Shown here piece by piece: positions 11,510 through 27,700 of a DNA stretch of 64,000 nucleotides; position 1 is the first letter of the stretch; every line of letters starts with the position of its first letter. The position numbers and the translations under genes were made by a program. Under the pieces are notes generated by a model that worked only from the letters and a program-made list of their open reading frames with translations, did not search any database and had not been told where the DNA came from. Origin of the DNA: Euptelea pleiosperma. Its lineage: Eukaryota > Streptophyta > Magnoliopsida > Ranunculales > Eupteleaceae. Location of the stretch: the NCBI GenBank assembly GCA_035048495.1, contig CM068545.1, positions 13,661,702-13,725,701 of the forward strand, written 5' to 3'.

Positions 11510-12330
11510 CTAATTTTCCGAATAGAAAATTGTGAAAAAGAAATACAAAATTAAGTCTATTTATAGAAAACAATATTTGTTTTCAAAAATTACAAAAATA
11601 AATACACGTAGCCGTTCGAATCGGCGTCAACTTTTTCAAAATATAATACCCAAAATGTCTTTTTAGTAGCCGTTTGAATTGGTGACAGACTAAATCTGGC
11701 GCTGGAATTGAACGGCGACAGAATTGATTTGGCACCGATTCAATCGGCGTCAGATATTGATTGTGAAATTCAACAAAATTTTATTTTAAGGTCAGTTTTT
11801 ACTATTGGTTCTATAAATCAGTTTGGCTCCATTTACAATGACGCCAAATCAAATTTGACTCCATTTGAAACGGAGCCGAATTAGTTTTGACTTCATTTCA
11901 AACGGAATCAAAACGGTGAGGGTAAAATCAGGTTTTATTGGAAAAAGTTGTTTTGGCGTCAAAGAAAATGGCGTCAACTTACTGACACCGATAGAAACGG
12001 CTGTGTATTCGTTTTTGCAATTTTTGAAAACAAGTATTGTTTTCCACAAATAGATTTAGGCCTTGCTTGGTTCGCTGCATTGGGATGCATTTTGCACTCC
12101 AGTGCAAGTGCGGTGAGTTTCATTGCAGTCATTTACCACAATTTTTTACTGTACATACTTGCATCAATTTTCTTAAAGAGTTTGTAAGGGCTTGGCAACC
12201 ACTTGCACGCCTCTAACCAATTACTTGTAATCCCAAAACTGTGGCGAGTGCATCATCCGATGTGCATTGAACCAAGCAGGGCCTTAATTTCGTATTTGTT
12301 TTCACAATTTTCTGTTTTCTGAATAATAGG
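11510..12330. mobile_element. Terminal-inverted-repeat element carrying a nested Harbinger MITE
   Basis: Inverted repeats flank the unit. The left has AGAAAATTGTGAAAA and AAAACAATATTTGTTTTC (about 11525-11585). The right, from about 11995 and continuing after the nested MITE to 12330, is their reverse complement. The interior repeats GGCGTCA / GACGCC / GGAGCC motifs in both directions. I cannot assign a superfamily because the outer ends and TSD are not clear. The frames at 11849-12187 on both strands are products of these repeats. Confidence 0.5.
12059..12283. mobile_element. PIF/Harbinger (Tourist-like) MITE
   Basis: It begins GGCCTTGCTTGGTTC and ends GAACCAAGCAGGGCC, an imperfect inverted repeat, and is flanked on both sides by the trinucleotide TTA (12056-12058 and 12284-12286). 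G-rich ends with a TTA target duplication define PIF/Harbinger MITEs. At 225 bp it has no coding capacity. It interrupts the right arm of the element at 11510-12330 and is therefore younger. Confidence 0.8.
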
Positions 12331-13421
12331 AGGAAGGCAAATTACGTAAAATATTCAAAATATGGTCAGGATCGGGGGACAACCATTTTTGACAACTATT
12401 TGGCGTACCCACATAGAAGATGAATTAATGGCTGATTTTTGGTGAGATGATTATTTTAGCTTCTAGGAAGAAGAAAGGTACTTGAAGAATAGTTCATAAC
12501 ATTAAGGAAATTCAAGATTTAATATCCTTCTGGAAGAGAAATTTTTTGAAGCCGCGCGCGATCATTTAGCACATGATCGCCACGCCGCTTAAAATTTTTT
12601 CTGATTCTTGAACATCTCATTTTCTCAGGTGCCAAGATGGGGGAATGAAGTGACAGACCATCCTAGCAAAGGAAGGTGTTTTTAGAGTTGATTTGTATTG
12701 TGGTGTAAGCCCATTGTAGAGAGTAGTTATCCCTTCTAGAGAATCCTCTTTCTATATCTAGTCCTTTTCTTTTATTTTCCAATAAACATTTAGCGTTACT
12801 AATAAAAAAATATGATAACGATGAAGATATCTTTGATGATGATGATGTGTGTATCTATGTAGTTTAAAGTTGAAAGTTGAAACCACTAAATCTCATGTTT
12901 TGACCATTGTTTGATAAAAAGGCATTCAAGATAAGGATTACTGAATGGATCAACACATCAAAAGGAAACACAGAAAAGCAAGAATGAAGGAAGATCGAGG
13001 TCAATTTCTACATTTGGAAAAATAATCTCACATTTTCAGGAAAAATATTTCTAACCCATTCTTTTTTTCTTCCAAAGCTAGCTGCTGTTATTTCCAATAG
13101 TAATTATCCAGGTAAAGGTGATTGATACTAGGCTTAAAATGAGTAGATATATATGAGGGACCCTATTCATGAATGTTGTTCATGTGACTATGATTTCAAC
13201 AACCCACACAAAAAAATGGAGCCTCCACTCACCCATCCCTGCACATGCAAGAAAAAAGCTCTCAAACCTGCTGCCAGCTGAAATCCACGTCAGATGCCAT
13301 ACAGTAACCTACCCACTAGAATCGGATTGCCACGTCGAATTCTTCACCATTTCTGATTTTAATATACCTCTCTCTCTCTGAATATGGTCACATGTGTATA
13401 CTGGTAGCTGGTTCTCATGGC
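12331..13421. other. Upstream region of the SCPL gene
   Basis: At about 12362-12480 there is half of the foldback family also present at 28145 (GGTCAGGATCGGGGGACAACC start). The rest holds no recognisable gene. Overlapping open frames at 13169-13626 are short and featureless. Confidence 0.4.
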
Positions 13422-13429
13422 TATATATA
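13422..13429 (+). promoter_or_regulatory. Probable TATA box of the SCPL gene
   Basis: TATATATA lies 60 bp before the ATG at 13490 and 100 bp before the ATG at 13529. This would place transcription start near 13455. A ten-codon upstream frame starting at 13461 would end in TAA overlapping the 13490 ATG. Confidence 0.5.
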
Positions 13430-13528
13430 GACATGTTGGTCTTAGTATGTTTTATCATTAATGTGCTTGTTTTCTCTAAAACCAAATTAATGGGTGTGAG
13501 CAGTGGGTTGGGTTTTTTAATAAAGGTT

Positions 13529-18106
<4,578 letters not shown>

Positions 18107-18201
18107 GTTGAAGTTGAACATTGGTTGGCATTGCAGTCTTCCCACAATTTTGCAATCACTTACTACTACTACGTACCCGTCTGATGTAATCCACTATATA
18201 A

Positions 18202-18207
18202 AATAAA
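18202..18207 (+). terminator. Probable SCPL polyadenylation signal
   Basis: AATAAA lies 96 bp after the stop codon, in T/A-rich 3'UTR-like sequence. It is the nearest canonical hexamer. Confidence 0.5.
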
Positions 18208-18339
18208 TACTTGAAACTGCTGAAAGAGATGATAAAGAGAATCTTCCACACACGTACCCCAAATTTTGACTATATTCATCATCTTGTTGTCTATTGATTT
18301 TATAAAAAAGTGTCTTACACTATGCAGTGTACCTCAAAG

Positions 18340-18480
18340 ACTTAACGAAAGTCTTTTCATGGTGCTTCGAGTAAAACTTCGATGACAGGGCCCTGTCTCG
18401 GCACGTGTATTTTGTACGGACGGACCACCTCGGCCTCACCGCACACGTACACAAGTGACGTCTATAAGGGATGCAACCCG
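18340..18480. repeat. Fragment of the GAGTAAAAC..TGATGACAGGGCC foldback family
   Basis: The block GAGTAAAACTTCGATGACAG followed by CACGTGTATTTTGTACGGAC and GGACCACCTCGGCC recurs in inverted order at about 23784-23930. Here only one arm is clear. The remaining sequence from 18208 to 18635 shows no gene. Confidence 0.45.
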
Positions 18481-18635
18481 GAAACAACAAAGAAAAACTA
18501 CTCCTTTGCATTAAAATATTCTTTTTCTTGTCTTTTGTGGAGCTGCATCTGTGCAATTCCTTAAAGTCGTTCTTTACTAGCAATTTCTCGTACATAAATT
18601 TAAAATATTAAAAAAAAAACTAAAATAGTGTTACC

Positions 18636-19027
18636 CAAGGTTTAAAAAACGGCCGTTATAACAGATTCGGACCTACCCCATTACGTTATGGACCGTTAAA
18701 ACGCCCAGAAAATAACGGCCGTTATAACGAACCGTTATTTTCCGTTATTTTTCCGTTATAACTAAAATAACGACCGTTATTTTCTGAAAAATTTTGTAAA
18801 AAGAAAACGGCAGTTATTTTCCTTTTTTCCGTTATTTTCTATTTTTGAAATTTTGAAATTCAAATTTTAAAATTCAAAATTTGAATTTCAACACCATTTT
18901 TTCCTTTTTTTCCGTTATTTTTGTTATTTTCCCATTTTTGCCCCTGAGCATTTTTTTTCGTTATAATGGAAAAAACGGTAACGCCCCCAGTCCGTTATAC
19001 CGTTATAACGGTCCCCTTTAAACCTTG
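18636..19027. mobile_element. hAT-type MITE
   Basis: Starts CAAGGTTTAAAAAACGG and ends CCTTTAAACCTTG; both flanks are GTGTTACC (18628-18635 and 19028-19035), a perfect 8-bp TSD. The inside is dense in CCGTTATAACGG-type motifs. It is 392 bp, and longer than its relative in SCPL intron 5 because of an AAATTTTGAAATTC-rich core. Confidence 0.88.
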
Positions 19028-19169
19028 GTGTTACCCTTTAAATCACAAAAAGTACCTTAAAAAACTCAAAGAAAACCATTATTTTCCACGTGAACTGCAT
19101 CAAGCCGAGTTAACTTAGTTGAGTTTCGAGTCAATTCAACAATTATATTTATTAGGGGGGCGCCCCGTG

Positions 19170-19640
19170 CATGCACATGCACCTTACCCGTGGCAGTACC
19201 TTACACATGGCACACATTTAGAGATCACTGTCCATATACATGTTTTGCTCATTTCTAGGTAGACCTATCTACAAAAAATTCATCCTGATTATCATTAATT
19301 GATTAGAGTCTTTTTCATGTTTTATTTTTAACCATAAATTTATAGCAATATTATTTAGCTCGTAGATCAAGGTACATTTTTTGGCCACGTGGCACATTCT
19401 TAGAGACCACTGACCTATGGATGCTTTGTCCATCCCTAGTTTGACATACATATCCAATTCTTTTTCTTGGTTTATTTTTAACCAAGGATTTCGATCATTA
19501 TTATCCAAAAGCTAGAAATAACTAATTAGGATTTATTTTTGTTACATAGGTCCATCTAGGGATGGGCTAAACATCTATACGGTGAGTAGCCTATAATAGC
19601 GTGCCATGTGTATCATATTATGGGTTCATCATCAGCTTTG
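19170..19640. mobile_element. Foldback element relative
   Basis: It contains the inverted CACGTGGCAC..TTAGAGACCACTG..C.TATGGATG.TTTG and CATC..TACGGT.AGT..CC.ATAATAG.GTGCCA.GTG blocks, with inner ATTAGTGATT-like arms, as in the cluster at 6060-7045. The ends are not fixed precisely. Confidence 0.4.
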
Positions 19641-20050
19641 ATGATGACAATGGACATCCTTATTTAAAGTTTTCTAGCCACACCATATAAGTGCCACGTT
19701 AGGATGTGATAATTTACTTGTACGGTTGAATTGACATTTGAAAGTGTTGGATGACCAAATCACCTTTGTAAATTAAAAAAATTTAAAAACCTAAAGAAAC
19801 AATTTTTGTCATTTTAAAGAATTTGAGGGAGTATTAAGAAAAAAAATATTTGACTTTTTTAATCCTTGAATGAGCCGCAAGGTGACCTACGCTTACATGG
19901 TGACGTGTTCTTTGACGTCAAGAGGACCGAAATGCCCTTACCATGTAAATAAATTGAAAGAAAGAAGTAAACAAAAAAATAAGGACATTTGTAAAATTTT
20001 GTTTGGCGTGAGGCACGCAAGAAGGACCTTTGTGCGTTACAACTGTTATA
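19640..20050 (+). repeat. Dispersed repeat, inverted copy at 63536-63945
   Basis: Blocks such as GGACATCCTTATTTAAAG, GGTGACCTACGCTTACATGG, CCGAAATGCCCTTACCATG and GGCGTGAGGCACGCAAGAAG reappear in the same order on the minus strand near the right end of the window. The unit is about 410 bp. I see no termini that would assign it to a class, and the open frames over it (19870-20127) are incidental. Confidence 0.55.
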
Positions 20051-20967
20051 CCATTGAAAGCAGAGTTAGAGAGAGGAAACTTCATGGAAATTGAACCTTG
20101 ATATTTGACACTCAGCTTTTCGTGCAATAGTCACAAAATGGGAAATATTACAAATTCAAGCACTCTAAGGTCACCACCGCCTGTTAATTGTGGACCAGGT
20201 TTTTTACTGTAAGGGCATAACTATTATTATTAGGGTAGCTGGCTATTCCAATAATTCAAGCAAGCCCTGTAGTCCATTGCGCAAAAAGTCCAGCCGAAAT
20301 TTTTCTATTTCGAGTCTAGTGACCAGGAGTCTTCAAAAAATGTGTGGTGCAAGAAAGAGTGGATCCAATGAGGTTAACAGAAGCCCCAGTGGACCATATC
20401 GACCGTACATGGCCCACATAAAACCGATAAGTATGACTATTGATCAGTGGTGGACCCTTTACAACTCAGCATTGGACTTGACTATAAGGGTTTCGGGTCA
20501 TCCCAACTTACTTATTCAGTCGTCTGATCTAGACTGTTCGGCCCAAATACTAAATGTATCGAAAAAGTAGACCCAAAATTGATATCCAGATTCCAAAACC
20601 AGTTCTTTCGAGTCTGTTGAATCTCACTGTTTAGTTCACCGACCAACCTAGAGGCTAGGGTTAAAAGGCGAATAGGCCAAATCTAATGGAGTCGGGCGTT
20701 TCTAAGCACCATGCATGAACATTTCTCTCCACATATATTCAACCTTTGGGGTCCCATCAGGTGTCGCGTATCTGAGTTTGTCTTTTTGTTGGACAAAATT
20801 TGTACCTGTTTTGCTGCAAGCCATGAAAACAAGGAAAATGCTACCCACAGATAACTGGACAGCAAGATGTGCAGTTGGGGCCATTAACCATTGAATATCC
20901 TTGGTATTCAGTGGGGTACACGACTCAAAAATCAATCTCAATCAATTCTTTGAAAGGGAAGGGGGAA
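20051..20967. other. Intergenic sequence, no gene seen
   Basis: The plus-strand frame 20190-20570 (126 codons) has no family features. Its stretch AAGAGTGGATCCAATGAGG resembles AAGAGTGGGTCCGATGAGG near 22022, which indicates repeat sequence. Confidence 0.4.
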
Positions 20968-21113
20968 TCTATATAACAAAACGCAGTGGTTGTCTCCCCA
21001 CTTATACCCCTCTTGTGGGCTTTAACAAAGAAGGGCCAAGATCTTATCTCCAAAATAGTCGGTGGATCTCAGTCAGTCAAACCCAAATCAATTTTTGTCA
21101 AAAAGTGTTCTAG
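20968..21113 (+). mobile_element. Truncated Helitron-like element
   Basis: The 5' half matches the family well: A then TCTATATAACAAAACGC, GTTGTCTCCCC, AAAGAAGGGCCAAGATCTTATCTCC and GGTGGATCTCAG. A CTAG followed by T at 21110-21114 could be the 3' end, but the GTGCC..GGCAC hairpin is missing. Confidence 0.45.
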
Positions 21114-21497
21114 TGTTTGCAGTCATAAATGACTGCAAAAATAATAGACAAATGACAATCTTTGACACTACAAATGTTTGCATGTTGCAACATTTCCATA
21201 TGCTTGGTGGCGCAATATCCATCAAATGTTTGCATTAGACCCAATCATTTTTGCCAAAAAATGGTATAATGTTTGCAGTCAAAAATGACTGCAAACAATA
21301 GACAGATGAGAGAAACAATAGACAAATGACTCTCTCATCAGTCATCCCCCTTGGTCTCCCCCGTAGACGTACAGATACTAATCAGACAGGGCTTTCAGTG
21401 CATTTAATTATCCGAATTGCACGAGTTGGCATGTTTCCTGGGAATCCAATCTTGCACCATTTTTAAAAATCATTTTCTCCCCCTTTTAAAACCCTAA

Positions 21498-21663
21498 GGG
21501 CGTGTTTGATTGCACGAAAAATTTTCCGAGAAAATACATCTGGAAAATGTATTAAATGGCTATTGGATTGCACCTGAGAACATATATTACAATCATGTTA
21601 AAAAATAAAGGCGTATTTTCAGGTGAAAATTGTAATTTTCACACTTTGCAATCAAACAAGCAC
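21498..21663. mobile_element. PIF/Harbinger-type MITE
   Basis: GGGCGTGTTTGATTGCA at left and TGCAATCAAACAAGCAC at right are inverted repeats, and both sides are flanked by TAA (21495-21497 and 21664-21666). The 166-bp length and 3-bp target duplication fit a Tourist-like MITE. Confidence 0.78.
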
Positions 21664-22289
21664 TAAGCTTTCAACAGCGCCTTTACGTCCAACAAGTAGT
21701 CTCGGGAAAACTGTTTCTAATTTTTTTTAACCCCCAAGTCAATTCTTCTCTCGTTTTCTAGCCGACTAATTCAATTTGTTATCCAAAAAGACAGCGCCGA
21801 AAAATGCGGATAGCTTGACATGGGCTTCGACTCTTACGGTCCATTGCGTAGAGTGATCTAAACCAATTTGGCTAAGAACATTGACGAATACTTAATTAAT
21901 GTTAATTTCGAAAGGAATTTCATGATACCATGAAAGTTCACATGCTGAGTCAAGCAGAAATTTGTTCTATCTGTAACTCTAAAAAAACAAATGAGATAAT
22001 AATAAAATGTGACGGGTACAAAAGAGTGGGTCCGATGAGGTTGATGGCCCATGAAATTCATTCGTCGGTGGTGAGTGTGGTGACCCATTTATTAAAAATC
22101 AGCTCCGAGAGTGGTAGCCGTATACGCTATCTTGTGCACGTACGTGTGGTAGGCAAAGCATTTATTGAAAACCAATAAACATTCGACCCTACAAGTTTGT
22201 ATTGTAGATAAGGGTATTGTTCCGATCCGGTTATAGATAAGGGCAGGGTCAAGCTTGAAGTAAACATACCCTTATTACTGATTATAACT

Positions 22290-22555
22290 AGTAAATGTCC
22301 CGTGCCCACGGCACTCTCTGACAAAAGCATTTGCAAAAATTGGGTGCCTTCCGCACTCAAACGGTATAATGGATTGGGGATCGGAGTTACCTTTTTCCAT
22401 TATAACAGCTGTTATAACGGATTGTAAACAGAGGGAAAAATGAAAAAAATAACAAAAAATAGTGTTAAAATTCAAATTTTTAATAAATTGAGGTCAAATG
22501 AGTGGGAGTCGAATGAATAAATGAAGGGGATTGAGTGGCTGAAATCTAACCGTCC
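22290..22555. repeat. Second copy of the composite repeat at 1969-2270
   Basis: ACTAGTAAATG, CCCGTGCCCACGGCACTCTC, TTTGCAAAAATTGGGTGCC and CAAACGGTATAA follow each other as at 1969. They are followed by TTGAGGTCAAATGAG and GAGTGGCTGAAATCTAACCG. The unit is a chimera of a Helitron-like end and hAT-MITE-like sequence that exists in two places. Confidence 0.5.
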
Positions 22556-22559
22556 ACGT

Positions 22560-24686
22560 GCATGGCACACTATTAGAAGGTGCTGACCGTATGGATGTTT
22601 GGCCAGTCCGTCGGTGGACCTGAGAACCAAAAATCAGCCTGATTAATGATTTACAACCTTTGGATATATCTTTGCACCCAAATTACTGCTCAATAATGCT
22701 CAAATTCCTGTGCTTAGAAATTGAACCGTTTCGGGCCGGGCCGAAGCCTTAAGGGCAGGCCCGCGCCCAACTAGGGCCTGTCCAAATCTTTTTTGGTCTA
22801 TTTTTTTAGAGTCTATTTTTTGACATATTTTTTACATAAAAAAATATAAAAAAAAAAAAAAGAGATTACATCAAAGAACAAAATTAGATAAATAAAGAAA
22901 AAAAATTCTTGTATAAGCATTACATTAAACTAGATTGTTGGAGAGTGTTGTTTGGTTGTGTGGCCAACCAAATTTAAAAAGATAATAGTTGTAAACAGCC
23001 AAACAACACTCTTTAATGTAATACAAGAAATTTGGAGTAAGAAAGATGATGGTGGTAAATTAGATTGTTGTATGCCTAAAATTTGCTGTCAATATTCGAA
23101 AAGTTTAGATAATTTAGATTTATAATATTCTTGCAACTTACTTTCTACAATAACTTTTATTTAGAATAATGAATTTGTTAAAAACATTCTAAAATCATCA
23201 TTTATAACAAGCATCCATAATTAAAGCATCCATAATTAACCATTATATATTTATTAAATTTATTGAATAATTAATTTTTATTTAAAATTATTACAATCTT
23301 ATTTAATTGAAAACAAATTTCACTTGATGTTACATATTTTGTTCCTAAAAATAATTTTGTTGATTTTGCAAAAATTTGAATAAATTATTTTATCATAATA
23401 ATTATATAATCAAAATAAAATCCATCTATAAAATTATTAACTACAACTCTGTAAAGTTTAATTTTTTAAGTGGGGGCGAAGGCATCTCTTATCCATCTAT
23501 TGAATTCATCATCTCCAACCCACAAAAATGGCACTTTTTTTTATTATAACAAATTTTATAGTTGCTTGTTGGGGTCTTACTTGGTCAAATGACCAGTTTA
23601 AAATTTTACGAGTGAGAGATATATGTAATAAAGTTTGATTTATTTCAGGTTTAGTTCTTTTCTTACGTTTTTTTCATATATATGTCTAATTAAGTGGCCA
23701 GATTTTTATTTTTTAACTGATGATGAACCCGCCTAATTAGTACTAGCAAGAATTTCACCAATTAGTTCAAATGGTGTGTTTAAATGGATGAAACTTTGAT
23801 GACCGGGCCCTGTCATCAAGGGGTGCGGTGAGGCCAAGGTGGTCCGTCCGTACAAAATACACGTGCCGAGATCTGCTGCCCTGTCATCTCCCTTGATGAC
23901 AGGCCCTGTCATCAAAGTTTTACTCGCTTACTAGTATTCGTAAGTAAAATACCTGGTCAATGTTTACTGGACAAGTTCATTGGTTGACTCGGCTGTTCCT
24001 TTGACAGGAGATATCTAATAAATCTGTCGTAGATTTCCTAGATCTAGACAATATCGTGGAGGAAATCTTCTATGATCGTGAAAAGAATCTTCATGGGGCC
24101 TCCCGAAAAATACGAAAAATCAGCTTGGTTGATGATTTCTAGCCTTTGGATTAAGTGTCCAAAAATATGTAAAAAACTTACTTGAACCAACGGCTACACT
24201 CAACCCTAAAAAGGCGCTATAATCTATGGCTAAAAAATGAGCTATGTAGGGCCACAGGACCCCTCTGCATTGACTGCATCCGAAGTCCTCTGCATCTAAA
24301 ATTTTTCCGGTTTTCTGTAGGTACGTCTCCTCCGAAGGAGGAATCCCGCAGCAAAGTGCAGGTACACTGTTGTCTAAGGAGTTTTTACCTTATGGCCATA
24401 GTAGACCCTTCGTCTTTTAACTGTTGGATCCAAAATCATTCGAGGTGTTGCGGAAGTTTCAAATTTCAAGTAAAACTGGGTGAACCACTCGATGTCAGAT
24501 TAGCGGTGTGGATCTGAAAACTACAGTCACGTTGTTGGACCATTTGTCCTCTCGGAAACAGCCGAATGTGAAAACGTTGACGCCGTGGTCGATTTCCTGA
24601 GAAACAGTTATCACGCATGACACATTTGAAACAATAATCAAATTTCGGTGCCAGCACAGACGATGTTAGCAGTTCTATAGAAAGAC
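22560..24686. other. Upstream region of the terpene synthase, repeat fragments only
   Basis: Contains one arm of the foldback family (22560-22730), a GGGCCGGGCC-rich patch (about 22733-22760) and a small GAGTGTTGTTTGGTTG inverted pair (22940-23013). It also has AT-rich filler and a foldback unit at 23784-23930 with TGATGACAGGGCC-type arms. No coding sequence is seen. The frame at 24182-24517 lacks any recognisable domain. Confidence 0.45.
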
Positions 24687-24694
24687 TATAAATA
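24687..24694 (+). promoter_or_regulatory. Probable TATA box of the terpene synthase gene
   Basis: TATAAATA stands 81 bp before the start codon at 24781-downstream context (ATG at 24775 is 88 bp from its first base). This fits a transcription start near 24720 and a short 5'UTR of about 55 bp. Confidence 0.65.
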
Positions 24695-24774
24695 GGCCGT
24701 TCTGCTTTCTCAACTTTGTCATTCAGAGCTGGAAAACCTTGCTATACGTGGATTAATTGAGCGTTTGAGCCTCC

Positions 24775-27700
24775 ATGAAAATGGCAAACTCCTCAATTTT
24801 AGACCTAGTTAAGAAGATCAAGGAAGAGATGTTCTCATCTGTTGATCTCTACTCTTTCGTGTCCCCGTCCGCTTACGATACAGCTTGGTTGGCCATGATT
24901 CCGGATCCTCAACAACCTGATCATCCCATGTTTAGGGAATGCCTTGATTGGGTTGTTAACAATCAAAACGAAGATGGGTTCTGGGGAGAGCTCGAGAGTC
25001 GCAAAGAACCCACTATAGACTGCTTGCCTGCAACTCTTGCTTGCATGGTTGCACTCCAAACATGGAATGTTGGGACTAACAATATAAAGAAAGGTATATA
25101 TAATATATATAAGATTTTCTAATGAAATTCTCCTCACTTACACACGAGAGTTCACTATGTAATACATCCAGCAATATTTCTTGAATTTCTCCTTATTCAT
25201 TACGTCCTTTGTCAGTAAAAATGCTAAGTTTCTTTTGAAATTTCAGGGTTGGACTTTATTCATGCAAATATGGAGAAGCTACTCATAGAACAACATGATT
25301 ATTGTCCTCGTTGGTTCGCCATCGTTTTCCCTGCTATGGTTGAACATGCACGTGCCATAGGTCTAGAGGTTGTATTTCCTGAGAGTTTACTAGAGGTGGT
25401 GGAAGATATTTTCAGTCAGAGACGGAGAATTCTTGAAACGTATTTCACCTTACCTCATCTGATATGCTTACTAGTTGAAGTATCTGCAAGATCACATTTC
25501 CATTTATACTAACTTGCATGTATTTGTAGGGAAGAACTTGTTAACCAGTATAGTTATCCTCCACTACTATCCTATCTAGAAGCCTTGCCTCCATCATATG
25601 ATATTGATCTAGAGGAGATTCTTGGACACGTGGGTGAAGATGGCTCATTATTTCAATCACCGTCGGCGACAGCGTGTGCATTCATGGCTACAGGAAATAA
25701 TGGTTGTAGGCTGTATTTAGAATCTGTAGTACAAAGATGTGGTAATGCAGGTTAGACAACTTCTTCACTCATATGATATCATTGAATTTATGGGGTTCAT
25801 CCACATTTCTTTGATCTTGCTTCAATATTGTTGTCCAAGGATACTAAACTTTAATTTTGTCACAGTTCCTCCTATATATCCTATGGACGAAGAACTTATA
25901 AGGCTTTGCATGATCGATCGGTTGGAACGGTTAGGGCTGGCTGAGCATTTCCTTGAAGAGATAGAAAATATTTTGACAAACGTTTTTAGGTATGGTACTA
26001 GTTTAAATTTACTATTTTAAGTCATATTTAGTCTGTTTTGACAAATCAAATTAAGAGTGATACCTGCTTGGGTGTCTTTCTATCGTAACGTCATATATAT
26101 GAGCTGTTCTACACGCGAAATATGGTTTCGGCACGACACATCTGGGAGTGTTGATGATAAAAGATGTGTGGTGTGGATTCTTAGGATCTTTGAATGTATC
26201 ATGCACTTTGATGTATTGTAAAATTAGCGAATTATTATTTCTTTAATTTCTTACCTCATGCAAATTTATCGATAAAACTTGTAGGAATTACGTAAGTCAA
26301 GAATCACAAGCGATGCGAATGGATGTAATGCCATTACAGATATACAAGGACTCTTTATCATTTCGACTCCTGAGAATGCATGGCTACCATGTATCTCCAT
26401 GTAAGGATTCTGTTTCAAGTTATAAACATAACCAACACTCGGTACGTCGACGTCTTGTTGTATAACATTTTTATTGATTAAGTGTGTATTGTGGTTGCAG
26501 GGAGGTTTTGCTGGTTTCTATGTAACAAGGACATACAACTACATATAGAAGAGAACTATGAATACTTCATAAGTGCAATGTTTAATGTTTACAGAGCCAC
26601 AGATCTTATGTTTTCTGGAGAAGAAGAATTTGAGGCGGCCAGATCTTTCGCAAAAAAGATATTAGAGAGGGCAATAGCATTGGAAAGTAAAAAGAAGAAT
26701 GCTATTATCTCACCAAAATTTCAAAGCCTGGTAATTAGATATTATAGCAAAAAATCAAGTTCTTAAGAAGAACTATATATTTATTCTCATTTTCTTCCAT
26801 TGCTCTTATTTTATATGAGAATATAATTGATTTTTAACAAATCGAATTAGAGTTTTGAAGTAATAGTAAAGCAAAAAAAGTTTAGTAATGTCGATATCTA
26901 CGTCTTGGATTATTTATATTTACACTTGCGTTCGCATAGATTGAACATGAGTTGAAGCTTCCATGGCTTGCTCGATTGGATCATCTTGAGCATAGGATGT
27001 GCATTGAAGGAAATGAAATGGATGCTCCATGGATGGGAAAGGCCTCCTTTCGTGGGTACGTATGGCGAACTAAGAACTTTAGTTTATGTATCTCTGAACA
27101 TCAAGTGACAGATTTATAAAAGCAGGTTATCTTGTCTTTACAATGACATGCTGCTACAACTTGCAATGGAGAACTTTAAGTTTCGACAATCAATCCATAA
27201 AAAAGAATTGGAGGAATTGAAAAGGTAAGATTGTAATTAAGCAGTTATTGAGCTTGATCATCCTCATTTTAATTAACACATTATGTTATATGTATTGACT
27301 CCTGAAAATAGGTGGTCTAAGGACTCAGGGCTTTGTGATATGGGATTTGGTCGAGAGAAAACCACCTACTGTTACTTTGGAATATCCTCCAGCTTCCCCC
27401 TCCAATGCTATTATGACGTGAGAATGGTAATTGCAAAGAGCGCCATACTTGTTACAGTTACAGATGATTTCTTTGATATGGAAGGCTCATTGGATGAGTT
27501 GAAAAGTCTTACAAATGCCATTAAAAGGTATGTATTAATTTGTGTAATTATAGCATGCACTTTCTATTGCTTTTAATTCCTCTCATCTTATTAGCTTCCT
27601 TTGTTGAATTATAATAGGTGGGAAGGAAAAGGTTTGAGCGGCCACAGTAAAGTTATCTTTGATGCGCTTAATGACGTTGTTAGTGATATGGCAGAGAAAT

